Under the pieces are notes generated by a model that made no database searches, was not told the origin of the DNA, and saw nothing but the letters and a program-made list of their open reading frames with translations. From Celeribacter baekdonensis (GTDB taxonomy: Bacteria > Pseudomonadota > Alphaproteobacteria > Rhodobacterales > Rhodobacteraceae): a stretch of 64,000 bases of DNA. Of the stretch, positions 26,116 to 35,328 are shown in pieces (the first letter of the stretch is position 1; every line of letters starts with the position of its first letter). The stretch is from the NCBI RefSeq assembly GCF_900102315.1, contig NZ_FNBL01000015.1, forward strand, positions 1-64,000. Reading direction: 5' to 3'. The translations under genes and the position numbers were made by a program.

Positions 26116-27834
26116 ATGAACCTGTTCGCCGATATCCGCGCCCTTGTGATCGACAGCCTGACTGGCCTTGTCCTGGACGGCGTGCTGCCCGAGGGGCTTG
26201 AGTTTGCCAATGTGGCGGTCGAGCCGCCGCGCGATGCGTTGCATGGCGACATGGCCACCAATGCGGCGATGGTTTTGGCCAAACCGGCCAATCTGAAACC
26301 GCGCGACATTGCCGATAAACTGGCCGAAAAACTCGCCGCTGACCCGCGCATCGCCGCTGTGGATGTGGCGGGTCCGGGGTTTATCAACCTGCGGCTTGCC
26401 GATGGCGTTTGGTCGGCGCTGGTTGAGGGGATTTTGGCCGCCAAGGGCTATGGCCGTTCGCCTATGGGCACGGGCACCAAGGTCAATGTCGAATATGTCT
26501 CCGCCAACCCGACCGGGCCGATGCATGTCGGCCACACCCGCGGTGCGGTGTTTGGCGATGCTTTGGCGTCCTTGTTGGATTACGCGGGCTATGACGTGAC
26601 GCGCGAATATTACATCAATGATGGCGGCGCGCAGGTCGATGTTTTGGCGCGCTCGGTGTTTCAACGCTACCGCGAGGCCAATGGCCTGAACCCGGAAATC
26701 GCCGAGGGGCTGTATCCCGGCGATTACCTCGTCAAGGTGGGCGAGGATTTGAAGGCCAAATATGGCGACAGTCTTTTGGACCAACCCGAAGAGGTCTGGC
26801 TCGCCGATGTGCGAGTCTTTGCCACCGATGCGATGATGGAGATGATCCGTGGGGATCTCAAAGCCTTGGGCGTTGAGATGGATGTGTTTTACTCGGAGAA
26901 ATCTTTGTACAACACCGGGTTGATCGAGGCCGCGATCAAGGAACTGGACGAAAAGGGCCTGATCTATCGCGGCGTGTTGGAGCCGCCAAAGGGCAAAATG
27001 CCCGAGGATTGGGAGCCGCGCGAGCAGCTTTTGTTCAAATCCACCGCGCATGGCGATGACGTGGACCGTCCGATCCAGAAATCCGATGGCGCATGGACCT
27101 ATTTCGCCCCCGACATCGCCTATCACTATGACAAGGTCAAACGCGGTTTTGACGAGATCATCGACGTGTTCGGCGCGGATCACGGTGGCTATGTCAAACG
27201 GATGAAAGCGGCTGTGTCTGCCCTGTCCGATGGCAAGGTCGGTTGTGACATCAAGCTCATTCAACTGGTCAAGCTGATCAAGAATGGCGAAGAGTTGAAA
27301 ATGTCCAAACGCGCGGGCAATTTTGTCACCCTGCGCGATGTGGTTGAGGAGGTCGGCGCGGATGTCACCCGTTTTGTCATGCTGACCCGCAAAAACGATG
27401 CCTCTTTGGATTTCGATTTCGACAAGGTGCTGGAACAGTCGAAAGACAACCCGGTGTTCTATGTGCAATATGCCCATGCGCGGGTGCGTTCGGTGCTGCG
27501 CAAGGCGGAGGAGGCGGGGGTGACCCTGACCGACACGCCGCGCTTTGATGATCCGGCAGAGATCGCCGTGGCGCGCAAATTGGCCGATTGGCCGCGTCAG
27601 GTCGAGATCGCCGCGAAAGGCCATGAGCCGCACCGCATCGCCTTTTATCTTTATGATTTGGCGTCTGATTTCCACGCGCTGTGGAACAAGGGCAATGACA
27701 ATGGTGCCTTGCGGTTCTTGCAGGATGACCCCGCGCTGTCGGCGGCAAAAATTGCCCTACCGCGTGCCGTGGCCGTTGTGATTTCTGCAGGTCTTGCTAT
27801 TCTGGGGGTAACTCCGGCGGAAGAGATGCGTTAA
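26116..27834 (+). CDS. argS: Arginyl-tRNA synthetase
   Basis: The start is ATG 26116 ([15 protein letters not shown]), the usual family start. The 572-residue class I synthetase has the HIGH-type motif HVGH (137-140) inside [13 protein letters not shown] and KMSKR (395-399) inside [17 protein letters not shown]; many ArgS proteins lack a canonical KMSK but this one has it. The N-terminal additional domain (1-100) and the DALR anticodon-binding domain (about 460-572, ending with the typical TPAEEMR) are complete. Confidence 0.98.
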   Translation: MNLFADIRALVIDSLTGLVLDGVLPEGLEFANVAVEPPRDALHGDMATNAAMVLAKPANLKPRDIADKLAEKLAADPRIAAVDVAGPGFINLRLADGVWSALVEGILAAKGYGRSPMGTGTKVNVEYVSANPTGPMHVGHTRGAVFGDALASLLDYAGYDVTREYYINDGGAQVDVLARSVFQRYREANGLNPEIAEGLYPGDYLVKVGEDLKAKYGDSLLDQPEEVWLADVRVFATDAMMEMIRGDLKALGVEMDVFYSEKSLYNTGLIEAAIKELDEKGLIYRGVLEPPKGKMPEDWEPREQLLFKSTAHGDDVDRPIQKSDGAWTYFAPDIAYHYDKVKRGFDEIIDVFGADHGGYVKRMKAAVSALSDGKVGCDIKLIQLVKLIKNGEELKMSKRAGNFVTLRDVVEEVGADVTRFVMLTRKNDASLDFDFDKVLEQSKDNPVFYVQYAHARVRSVLRKAEEAGVTLTDTPRFDDPAEIAVARKLADWPRQVEIAAKGHEPHRIAFYLYDLASDFHALWNKGNDNGALRFLQDDPALSAAKIALPRAVAVVISAGLAILGVTPAEEMR

Positions 27835-27877
27835 GTCAAAGCGCCCAAGGTCGGACCACCGAGAGGGATTGGTGCAA

Positions 27878-27899
27878 CATGAGGGCATAGATCCTCATG
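27878..27899. terminator. Hairpin between argS and the SPOR gene
   Basis: CATGAGG and CCTCATG form a 7-bp stem with an 8-nt loop, 44 bp after the argS stop. No T-run follows, so partial termination or RNA processing are equally possible. Confidence 0.4.
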
Positions 27900-27961
27900 C
27901 ATCCCCTTAAGAGCAGTCAATAACCCGCAGAAAACAAAGCGGGAATCGGTATGAGGCGAAG

Positions 27962-29200
27962 ATGGCGCAGGATTTCCGGAGCGGCCCCAATGCGGGCTAT
28001 CCTTCCCCCCGTGTGAACGGGAACTATGTCGCAGACAAGAACGGGACATATACCTATCGCGAGGCCCATCTGGGCCAGTCGCGCTCTTCAGGCGCGCAAA
28101 ATTTTGGCGGTGCGCCTGATCCGGACCGATATTTCAATGATCAAGATGTGCGGTTTGCGCCACAGTCCGGGTCTCCGTCTGAGGCACAGACCGGGCAGCA
28201 AACCTATGCCCGGCATGGCTTTGCCGCTCCGCAGTCGCACTACGCGCCAAGACCAGACACCGGACCTGATTATGCCTATGACACCACAGGCGGTGACGGC
28301 TCATCTGAAGACTTTGGCCGGCCGAAACTCGGCAAGGCGCAATGGGCTGGCGCGGTGGTCTCGCTGGCGTTGGTGCTGGGTCTTGGGGTTTGGGGCTATA
28401 AGTTGATGATGCGCGATGTGAACGGCGTGCCTGTCATTCGTGCGCTCGAAGGCTCGGCTCGCATAGTGCCCGACGATCCGGGCGGCCAGTTGGCGATGCA
28501 CCAAGGCTTGGCAGTCAATTCCGTCACGGCCGATGGCTCCGCCGCAGCGCCCGCCGACAGTTTGATTTTGGCACCGCGCATTGCGACATTGAGCGACGAA
28601 GATCAACCGATGTCCGCGACCCAAACCGCCGTTTCCGCCTATGAACCGGAAAACACCGCTTTTGCCGTGCAACCGGAAGAGCCGGCTGCCGCCCCAGATA
28701 TGACCACTGTGGCGGTTGAGGACGACCCGCTTGAACTGGACAGTGTCGAAGAGGTGGCCTCTGCCGCCGATGTGACGCCTGAGGCCTCTGATCTTGCGCA
28801 GTCGCCACGTCCAAAACCGCGCCCTGTGCGGGTGGCGTCTTTGGCAACGGGCGCTACACCGGGTGCCTCGGCCAGCCTTGAGGGCGTGGCGGGCGATATT
28901 TTGGCCGCGATTGGGGCGACGGATGAATTGGCCCCAAGCGAGGTGCCGACAGGCGCGCGTTTGGTGCAATTTGGCGCCTTTCAAAACGAAGAGATCGCGC
29001 GCAGCGAATGGGACCGTCTTTCGGGCCGGTTTGAGGACCTGATGGAAGGCAAATCGCGGGTGATTGAACAGGCCGAAAGCGGCGGGACGACCTTTTACCG
29101 TCTGCGCGCCTATGGTTTTGCCGATGCCTCGGATGCCAACCGGTTCTGTGCCGCTTTGACCGCGATGAATGCGGCCTGTGTGCCCACGGTTCAGCGATAA
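27962..29200 (+). CDS. SPOR-domain cell-envelope protein
   Basis: The 412-residue protein has a polar glycine/serine/tyrosine-rich cytoplasmic N-terminus (1-120), one membrane helix (about 127-147, AVVSLALVLGLGVWGYKLM), a long acidic, proline-rich periplasmic linker, and a C-terminal SPOR domain (about 330-410; ARLVQFGAFQNEEIARSEW, TFYRLRAYGF). SPOR domains bind denuded peptidoglycan at the division site. It lies directly before nagZ, which processes peptidoglycan fragments, with only six bases between the genes. Confidence 0.88.
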   Translation: MAQDFRSGPNAGYPSPRVNGNYVADKNGTYTYREAHLGQSRSSGAQNFGGAPDPDRYFNDQDVRFAPQSGSPSEAQTGQQTYARHGFAAPQSHYAPRPDTGPDYAYDTTGGDGSSEDFGRPKLGKAQWAGAVVSLALVLGLGVWGYKLMMRDVNGVPVIRALEGSARIVPDDPGGQLAMHQGLAVNSVTADGSAAAPADSLILAPRIATLSDEDQPMSATQTAVSAYEPENTAFAVQPEEPAAAPDMTTVAVEDDPLELDSVEEVASAADVTPEASDLAQSPRPKPRPVRVASLATGATPGASASLEGVAGDILAAIGATDELAPSEVPTGARLVQFGAFQNEEIARSEWDRLSGRFEDLMEGKSRVIEQAESGGTTFYRLRAYGFADASDANRFCAALTAMNAACVPTVQR

Positions 29201-29206
29201 ATCGCG

Positions 29207-30253
29207 ATGGTGACGGGGCCGGAGCACGCACTGGACCACGTACTGGGGCAGGGCGCTTTTATCTTTGGATGTGAAGGGCTTGCGCTCACCTCTTTGGAGG
29301 CTGATTTCTTTCGCGACGCCGACCCTTGGGGTTTTATCCTGTTTGCGCGCAATGTGGACAGCCCTGACCAATTGCGGCGTTTGACGCATGAGCTGCGCGC
29401 CGCTGTGGGCCGTGACGCGCCGATCCTGATAGATCAAGAAGGTGGGCGGGTCCAACGCCTGCGCGCGCCACATTGGCGCGAATTTTTGCCGCCATTGGAT
29501 CAGGTGCAAATCGCTTCCGATCCGCTGCGGGCCATGTGGCTGCGCGGGCGGTTGTTGGCGGCGGATTTGCACGGTGTTGGCATTGATGTGAACTGTGTGC
29601 CGGGGTTGGATGTGGCCTGTGCTCAGACCCATCCGTTTTTGATGAACCGTTGTTTTTCCGATGACGCGGGTGTCGTCGCCCAGATGGGTCGCGCCTTGGT
29701 CGATGGCATGGCGGCGGGCGGTGTGGCGCCGGTGATGAAACACCTACCGGGGCATGGGCGCGGGGCTGTGGACAGTCACAAGGGCCTGCCGCGTGTGAAT
29801 GCATCGCGTGCAGAATTGGCGGTGGATTTTGCCCCGTTCAAAGCGCTCAACGATCTGAGCATGGGCATGTCGGCGCATATTGTGATGGAGGCGATCGACC
29901 CGGATCGCCCCGCCACCCAAAGCCCCGCCGCGATTCAGGTGATCCGCGAGGAAATCGGCTTTGACGGGCTGTTGATGACCGATGATATTTCGATGGGGGC
30001 TTTGGCGGGCACGATTTTGCAGCGCGCGCAATTGGCGCTAGCCGCAGGCTGTGACATGGTGTTGCACTGCAACGGTGATCTGGCCGAGATGCAGACATTG
30101 GCCGCGCTTGGGCCGATGGGGACGGCGGCACAGGCCCGCGCGGATCGCGCCATCAGCACGCACCCTAAACATCAGCCCACGCATCAGCCCACACATCACC
30201 CCATTGACATCTCCGCCTTGGATGCCGAACTTCAAAGCCTGTTGAACCGATAG
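29207..30253 (+). CDS. nagZ: Beta-N-acetylhexosaminidase NagZ (GH3)
   Basis: The 348-residue cytoplasmic enzyme releases GlcNAc from anhydromuropeptides in peptidoglycan recycling. The GH3 signature KHLPGHGRGAVDSH (178-191) carries the mobile-loop Asp-His pair, and the nucleophile is D259 in LLMTDDISMGAL. The C-terminus is odd: before the last helix it reads THPKHQPTHQPTHHPID, a His/Pro-rich stretch built from near-repeats in the DNA (CAGCCCACGCAT, CAGCCCACACAT). It is unlike the usual family end and may be a recent insertion. Confidence 0.95.
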   Translation: MVTGPEHALDHVLGQGAFIFGCEGLALTSLEADFFRDADPWGFILFARNVDSPDQLRRLTHELRAAVGRDAPILIDQEGGRVQRLRAPHWREFLPPLDQVQIASDPLRAMWLRGRLLAADLHGVGIDVNCVPGLDVACAQTHPFLMNRCFSDDAGVVAQMGRALVDGMAAGGVAPVMKHLPGHGRGAVDSHKGLPRVNASRAELAVDFAPFKALNDLSMGMSAHIVMEAIDPDRPATQSPAAIQVIREEIGFDGLLMTDDISMGALAGTILQRAQLALAAGCDMVLHCNGDLAEMQTLAALGPMGTAAQARADRAISTHPKHQPTHQPTHHPIDISALDAELQSLLNR

Positions 30254-30260
30254 GGGCAAA

Positions 30261-31055
30261 ATGGCCGACCCGGACCAATTTGAAATCAACGATCTGCTCA
30301 GCGTCGAGGAGAGGCTCGCGGCTGAGGCGTTGATCGTGGATGTCGATGGCTATGAGGGGCCTTTGGACCTTTTGTTGCAATTGTCGCGCACGCAAAAGGT
30401 CGATTTGATGAAGATCTCGATCCTGCATCTGGCGCAGCAATATTTGATCTTTGTCGAAAAGGCCACAGAGCTTCGGATCGAATTGGCCGCCGATTATCTG
30501 GTGATGGCGGCGTGGCTGGCGTTTTTGAAATCGCGGCTTTTGCTGCCGCCCGATCCCACTGACGAAGGTCCATCGGGCGAAGAACTGGCGGCGCATTTGG
30601 CGTTTCAGTTGCAGCGTTTGGAAGCGATGCGCGAAGCGGCGGCGAAATTGATGGCGCGCGATCAAAAGGGCCGGGATTTCTTTGTCCGTGGCATTCCCGA
30701 AGAGGTCGCGCGGCTCAGAAATGTCACCTATAGCGCCAGTCTTTTGGACCTGATGCAGGGCTATGCCCGCGTGCGCACCAAGGACGAGTTTCGCCCCTTT
30801 GTCATGGACCGCGAGGCGATCCTGTCGATGGAACAGGCGCTGGAGCGGCTGCGCGGGTTGATCCCCTATGCGATTGAATGGGCCGATTTGGCGAGTTACC
30901 TGCCGGAGGGCTGGGAGCTTGACCCGAAAAAGCGGCGCTCGGCCACGGCTGCGACCTTTGCCGCCTCCTTGGAATTGGCCAAACAGGGCCAGATTGAAAT
31001 CCGCCAAAGCGGGACATTCGCCCGTATCGAGATCAAGGCGAGGAATGGACGATGA
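30261..31055 (+). CDS. scpA: Segregation and condensation protein A
   Basis: The 264-residue kleisin subunit of the SMC-ScpAB condensin begins, after a short N-terminal segment, with the family hallmark VDGYEGPLDLLLQLSRTQKVD. It continues with DYLVMAAWLAFLKSRLLLP. The C-terminal winged helix that contacts the SMC head is at about 190-264. ScpA bridges the SMC heads during chromosome segregation. It starts eight bases after nagZ and its end overlaps scpB by four bases (ATGA). Confidence 0.96.
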   Translation: MADPDQFEINDLLSVEERLAAEALIVDVDGYEGPLDLLLQLSRTQKVDLMKISILHLAQQYLIFVEKATELRIELAADYLVMAAWLAFLKSRLLLPPDPTDEGPSGEELAAHLAFQLQRLEAMREAAAKLMARDQKGRDFFVRGIPEEVARLRNVTYSASLLDLMQGYARVRTKDEFRPFVMDREAILSMEQALERLRGLIPYAIEWADLASYLPEGWELDPKKRRSATAATFAASLELAKQGQIEIRQSGTFARIEIKARNGR

Positions 31056-31708
31056 GTGACGCCGTGAGTGACGACACGGATTTGGACGCGCTCGCCGAGG
31101 CCAGCCTGTTTGAGGCACCGCCTTTGGCCGAGCAAGAGCGCATGGTCGAAGCGGTGCTGTTTGCCTCCGCAAACCCCGTGAGCGTGGCCGAGATGAGCGG
31201 ACGCATGCCGCATGGTTGCAACGCGAAAGCGGCGCTTGAGATGTTGCAAAAACGCTATGAGGGACGCGGTGTGCGGGTGGTGAAAATCGGCGAGGCCTGG
31301 GCCATGCGCACCGCGCCCGATCTTGGGTTTTTGATGCAAAAGGAAACGGTCGAGACCCGCAAACTGTCGCGTGCGGCGATCGAAACCTTGGCGATTGTCG
31401 CCTATCACCAACCCTGCACCCGCGCCGAGATCGAAGAAATTCGCGGCGTGTCCGTGTCCAAAGGCACGATTGATCAGCTTTTGGAATTGGAATGGATTCG
31501 CTTTGGCCGCCGCCGCATGACGCCGGGGCGTCCGGTGACCTATGTGGTGACGCCCGCATTTTTGGACCACTTTGGTCTGGAAAGTGCGCGCGATCTTCCG
31601 GGGGTCAAGGAGTTGCGGGCTGCGGGGCTTTTGGAAAGCCGCCCGATGCCGGGGCTGGACGATGAGGATACCGAGGATCAGGACGATCTGTTTGAGGATG
31701 AAAGCTAA
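31052..31708 (+). CDS. scpB: Segregation and condensation protein B
   Basis: The 218-residue protein has two winged-helix domains: EQERMVEAVLFASANPVSV opens the first, and ETLAIVAYHQPCTRAEIEEI with GVSVSKGTIDQLLE forms the second. The tail is strongly acidic (DDEDTEDQDDLFEDES). ScpB dimers bind ScpA in the condensin complex. Translational coupling with scpA fits the fixed stoichiometry. In many Rhodobacterales tatABC follows scpB; here an unknown small gene follows instead. Confidence 0.95.
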   Translation: MSDAVSDDTDLDALAEASLFEAPPLAEQERMVEAVLFASANPVSVAEMSGRMPHGCNAKAALEMLQKRYEGRGVRVVKIGEAWAMRTAPDLGFLMQKETVETRKLSRAAIETLAIVAYHQPCTRAEIEEIRGVSVSKGTIDQLLELEWIRFGRRRMTPGRPVTYVVTPAFLDHFGLESARDLPGVKELRAAGLLESRPMPGLDDEDTEDQDDLFEDES

Positions 31709-31852
31709 GCCCGACAGCGCTAGGGTTCATTCCCTTACGGTGATGAGGCCCTGTTAAAGGCGCATTGCGCGCCTATCTATGTTAAAGTGAATCGAAACCG
31801 CAGCCGTCAGGTCAGAGAATGGGTCAGAAAATGGCCGGAAAGCAGAGTGACG

Positions 31853-32161
31853 ATGAATTTGGACAGACTGATCAGCATGATCATCAACCGCGTGATGCGG
31901 GTTCTGATTAGTAAAGGGATCAACAAGGGCATTGATGCGGGCAGTTCCGCCTTGGCGCGGCGCAAATCCGGAGGGGTGCAGGGCGATGCGCAAATGGGCG
32001 AGGTCGATGATTACGGCAACATCCGCGCTCGGTCGGGGCAAGGGCAAAACGGCGGCCAGAGTGGCGGCCAAGATCAGTCCCAGTTGAACGCTCAGGCGCA
32101 ACAGGCCGCCAAACGCGCACGTAAAATGGCGCGGATGAACAAGCGCATCGGACGGTTCTGA
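31853..32161 (+). CDS. Conserved small hypothetical protein
   Basis: From ATG 31853 (preceded by AGAGTGAC) the frame encodes 102 residues: MNLDRLISMIINRVMRVLIS as an amphipathic or membrane-peripheral helix, a glycine-rich segment, then a Gln/Gly-rich linker (GQGQNGGQSGGQDQSQ) and a basic C-terminus (KRARKMARMNKRIGRF). A GTG at 31787 would add 22 basic residues but lacks a ribosome-binding site. The layout recalls short proteins found in other Rhodobacterales, but I know of no function. Confidence 0.6.
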   Translation: MNLDRLISMIINRVMRVLISKGINKGIDAGSSALARRKSGGVQGDAQMGEVDDYGNIRARSGQGQNGGQSGGQDQSQLNAQAQQAAKRARKMARMNKRIGRF

Positions 32162-32279
32162 CACCGAGTTGGTGCTCTTCACCTGAGGCGTGTCAAAAGG
32201 CGCGTCAAAGCGGCGCTCAAGCACGAGCGACGTGATGTCACAAAGAAAACAGGTGAGGAAACGGGTGTAAACGCATGAT

Positions 32280-32323
32280 TTTCCGCCAATATCGGCGGAA
32301 ACGTGCTTATGTCATGCGACATA
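32280..32323. promoter_or_regulatory. Two adjacent inverted repeats upstream of the diguanylate cyclase gene
   Basis: TTTCCGCC-AATATC-GGCGGAAA (32280-32301) is an 8-bp perfect stem. It is followed at once by TATGTC-ATGC-GACATA (32308-32323), a perfect 6-4-6 palindrome. The first could terminate transcription from the left; the second looks like a dimer-binding site in front of the cyclase promoter region. Confidence 0.45.
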
Positions 32324-32428
32324 GGGTATATTTTTACTGTTTATTTACCACAATTAAGAGACCCTAGCACAGTTTCTCCGAGCGGACTCATACGGTCACG
32401 GTCGCAGGAATATTGGTAATGAATTTAG

Positions 32429-33913
32429 GTGTTTGGGTATGTTGTTTCCCGCAAACAAGGGGAGAGTGAGGCATTGATCCTTCCTTCCGGCTTCCAAACT
32501 GACACGACACGGCCGTCCTTTGGTCCGGCCTTGATTGCGTTTCGGATGCAATCCTTGCTGGCTCTTATTGCTGGTTGTCTGGCTGTAATCATTACCGGGA
32601 TGGAACTGGCTCATTATGGCGGCGATTTGCTCTATCCGACCGGACATGGTCCCACCCCGCTGACGCTGATCTGTATCCTGCTGTTGAGCATCGCTTTGAT
32701 CTACAAAACCCTGTTTCCGGTGGTGCAACTCTGGCGGCGCGGGCTGTTTGCTTTGGTCTTCGCCCTTACGCTGTTTCGTTTGGCTGAGATCTACCTCTTG
32801 GCGGCCACGCCCCTGTCTGACGTGGCTGCGTTTCTGTTCAATAGAGACCCGCGCGATGATATGGCCATGAGCACAGCCATCTCATTGATGTTGTTCAGCT
32901 TGGGCGCATTTCTGCGCCCTGTCGCGCCCGTGTCAGGATTCGTGGTGACCTTGTCGGGCTTGGTGCCCGTGAGTTTTGTCTTTTTGATCTACTCCTATGG
33001 GCTGACAGCGGCCAATGTCGACATGTCTCCCGCGACACTGGCTTTGCTTATCCTGATTGGGGTTTCCTCAATTTTTTCTTTTAGTCGCAGCGTGATTTTG
33101 CGACCGCTTCTCACCACATCGGCGTGGGGACGGATGGCGCGACTGCAATTGTTTGGCACGATGGTGGGGGTTTGGATCGTCGGTGCCGTGTCACATCTGA
33201 CCGAAACCGCCATGATGTTTGAGGCTATTCTGGCCTCGGCCATGTGGCTTTTCGGCATGATCATTTTGGTGTCAGGATCAGTGTTTGAACGGATCGAACG
33301 CGACAGGCGGGCTTTGTTGCGCGAGGTTGAACACCGGGCGCGCCATGATCCGCTGACCGGGCTTTTGAACCGCCATGCGGTGGGCGATTATGTCGCCATG
33401 GTCCAGAATATGGCCCGTGGCCGACGCCGGGATGACGACGAGATCACGGTGGGGGTGATTTTGGCCGATATTGATTTGTTCAAACGGGTGAATGACACGC
33501 TGGGCCATGAAGCGGGGGACCGGGTGTTGCAAAACGTGGCGGGCGTGTTGCGGGGCAAGCTGCGGTCTTCTGATATGGTGGCGCGCTGGGGCGGCGAAGA
33601 ATTTTTGATGCTGCTGCCCGGTGCCACGCAGGATCAGGCGATGAACATCGCACAGGTCTTGCGCACGGCGATTGCGACGCATGTGAGTTGGAAAAATGGG
33701 TTGGAGGTTGAACCGATCACCATTTCGATCGGCGTGACCTGTTATGACAGTCGCAACGGGGCCGACTCGTTGGAGAAGACGATTCAACACGCCGACACGG
33801 CGCTTTACAGTGCCAAGACGCAGGGGCGCAATCGGGTCAAATGTTTCAGATCAGAACGCGGTCAGACGGTGCGCGCCACCGATCTTTTGCCACCGCGTGA
33901 TAAGGTTCACTGA
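32429..33913 (+). CDS. Membrane-bound diguanylate cyclase (GGDEF)
   Basis: The N-terminal half (about residues 30-280) is a multi-helix membrane sensor of some seven or eight hydrophobic segments without a named domain that I recognise. A short coiled linker (RIERDRRALLREVEHRARHD) leads to the GGDEF domain. The active site reads GGEEF (388-392), and the inhibitory I-site RSSD (379-382) stands five residues before it, so the enzyme should make c-di-GMP and be feedback-inhibited. The start is uncertain: GTG 32429 gives 494 residues, while TTG 32474 with GGGGAG upstream is an alternative. The gene is monocistronic and convergent with dcd. Confidence 0.88.
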   Translation: MFGYVVSRKQGESEALILPSGFQTDTTRPSFGPALIAFRMQSLLALIAGCLAVIITGMELAHYGGDLLYPTGHGPTPLTLICILLLSIALIYKTLFPVVQLWRRGLFALVFALTLFRLAEIYLLAATPLSDVAAFLFNRDPRDDMAMSTAISLMLFSLGAFLRPVAPVSGFVVTLSGLVPVSFVFLIYSYGLTAANVDMSPATLALLILIGVSSIFSFSRSVILRPLLTTSAWGRMARLQLFGTMVGVWIVGAVSHLTETAMMFEAILASAMWLFGMIILVSGSVFERIERDRRALLREVEHRARHDPLTGLLNRHAVGDYVAMVQNMARGRRRDDDEITVGVILADIDLFKRVNDTLGHEAGDRVLQNVAGVLRGKLRSSDMVARWGGEEFLMLLPGATQDQAMNIAQVLRTAIATHVSWKNGLEVEPITISIGVTCYDSRNGADSLEKTIQHADTALYSAKTQGRNRVKCFRSERGQTVRATDLLPPRDKVH

Positions 33914-33936
33914 GGTGCTGAACCGCGAGATGGGGA

Positions 33937-35010
33937 TCACTGCGCGCGGAAATGTTTCGACAGTTTCAGGCCCTGCCCCTGATAATTGGACGCCAAATCC
34001 GCGCCATAAAGCCGCTCTGGACGGCTGTCCATCCGCTCATAGACCAAACGGCCGACGATCTGCCCGTCTTCCAACACGAAAGGCGCTTCGTGACAGCGCA
34101 CTTCCAACACCCCGCGCGAGCCCGCGCCTCCGGCATTGGCGTGACCAAAGCCCGGATCAAAGAACCCGGCATAATGGACGCGAAATTCCCCGACCATTGC
34201 CAGATAAGGCGCCATTTCGGCGGCATAATCGGGCGGGATATGCACCGCCTCGCGGCTCACCAAAATGTAGAACGCACCGGGGTCCAAAATGATCCGCCCG
34301 TCCTTGGCATGGATCGGTTCCCAGTATTCCGAGGGTTCGTAATAGCCAATATTGTCGAGATCAATCACGCCCGTGTGCGGTTTGGCGCGGTAACCCACCA
34401 GATCACCCGACGCAGGTTTGAGATCGACCGAAAAGCCAAGCCCCTGATCAATCATCGCAGGCCCATCGACCAACGGGCTTTCACTGTGCAGCGCTTTCAA
34501 TTCCGCGTCACTGAGGATCGCTTGTCCGGCCCGAAATCGGATTTGGTTCAGCCGCATTCCGGGACGCACCAGAACGGAGAAGGAGCGGGGGCAAATCTCG
34601 GCAAATAGCGGGCCGTGATAGCCGGGGGCGATGCGGTCAAATTCGACGCCCTCATCGGTGATCAGCCGGGTCAAAAGATCCAACCGCCCGGTCGAGCTTT
34701 TGGCATTGGCCACCGCCTGAACGCCCTTTGGCAGGGCCAAAGATTCCATCAAGGGCACGACATAGACACAGCCTTTTTCCAGCACCGCGCCGTGGCTCAG
34801 ATCAATCTGGTGCATTTCAAATTCGGCCAGCCGATCCGCCACTTTGCGCCCGTCGCCCGCCAAAAAAGAGGCCCGCACCCGCCACGCACGGGTGCCAAGA
34901 CGCAGATCAAGGGAGGCGGGTTGCACCTGTGCATCGATCACCGCTGGTCTGGCCGTAATCTCGCCTCGTGCCACCATGTCGCGGATCGCGTGATCAGCCA
35001 ATACACCCAT
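33937..35010 (-). CDS. dcd: dCTP deaminase, long two-domain form
   Basis: The 357-residue protein converts dCTP to dUTP for thymidylate synthesis. It is about twice the length of E. coli Dcd because it holds two dUTPase-fold repeats, a form known in Rhodobacterales. Visible motifs are VQPASLDLRLG near the N-terminus, NAKSSTGRLDLLTRLITDEG (the nucleotide-binding Ser/Arg region) and GHANAGGAGSRGVLEVRCHE in the second repeat. GAGGG abuts the ATG at 35016 and stands six bases before the in-frame ATG at 35010, so I prefer 35010. Confidence 0.9.
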   Translation of the reverse strand: MGVLADHAIRDMVARGEITARPAVIDAQVQPASLDLRLGTRAWRVRASFLAGDGRKVADRLAEFEMHQIDLSHGAVLEKGCVYVVPLMESLALPKGVQAVANAKSSTGRLDLLTRLITDEGVEFDRIAPGYHGPLFAEICPRSFSVLVRPGMRLNQIRFRAGQAILSDAELKALHSESPLVDGPAMIDQGLGFSVDLKPASGDLVGYRAKPHTGVIDLDNIGYYEPSEYWEPIHAKDGRIILDPGAFYILVSREAVHIPPDYAAEMAPYLAMVGEFRVHYAGFFDPGFGHANAGGAGSRGVLEVRCHEAPFVLEDGQIVGRLVYERMDSRPERLYGADLASNYQGQGLKLSKHFRAQ

Positions 35011-35065
35011 GTTCATCCCTCACGTCGCTTTGGCCCCAAAGGGCGCAGTTTATCCCCCTTAACGC

Positions 35066-35103
35066 AAAACCGCCCGCAAGCCCAGAGGCTTACGAGCGGT
35101 TTT
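35066..35103. terminator. Terminator between dcd and tRNA-Pro
   Basis: A long interrupted stem runs from AAAACCGC (35066-35073) to GCGGTTTT (35096-35103), with inner arms AAGCC and GGCTT around CAGA. On the minus strand it follows the tRNA gene and precedes dcd, so it most likely ends the tRNA transcript. Confidence 0.85.
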
Positions 35104-35113
35104 AAGGGTGTTT

Positions 35114-35190
35114 TGGTCGGGCTAGCAGGACTCGAACCTGCGACCTTCCGTCCCCCAGACGGACGCGCTACCAGGCTGCGCTATAGCCCG
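35114..35190 (-). tRNA. tRNA-Pro (anticodon GGG)
   Basis: All arms are present on the minus strand. The acceptor stem is CGGGCTA/TAGCCCG, the D-arm GCGCAGCCTGGTAGCGC, the anticodon stem TCCGT/ACGGA enclosing CTGGGGG (anticodon GGG), and the T-arm GCAGG-TTCGAAT-CCTGC. The discriminator A is followed by an encoded CCA (35114-35116). The length is 77 nt. A terminator follows 11 bp downstream. Confidence 0.98.
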
Positions 35191-35328
35191 AACTGGAGCC
35201 TTACATAGTGATTTTATTGGCAGGGGCAAGCGGAATTTCGGCAAATCTGATGCGAAACCGCATGCGGGAGGTTTGTGTCGCTGCGCCACTGACTGTGGGT
35301 CGGGACATGATGGGAGCGCAATGGCGGA

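Noticed and set aside
26053-27675. A 540-codon open frame antisense to argS
   Set aside because: It has no ribosome-binding site or recognisable domain; argS on the sense strand is complete.
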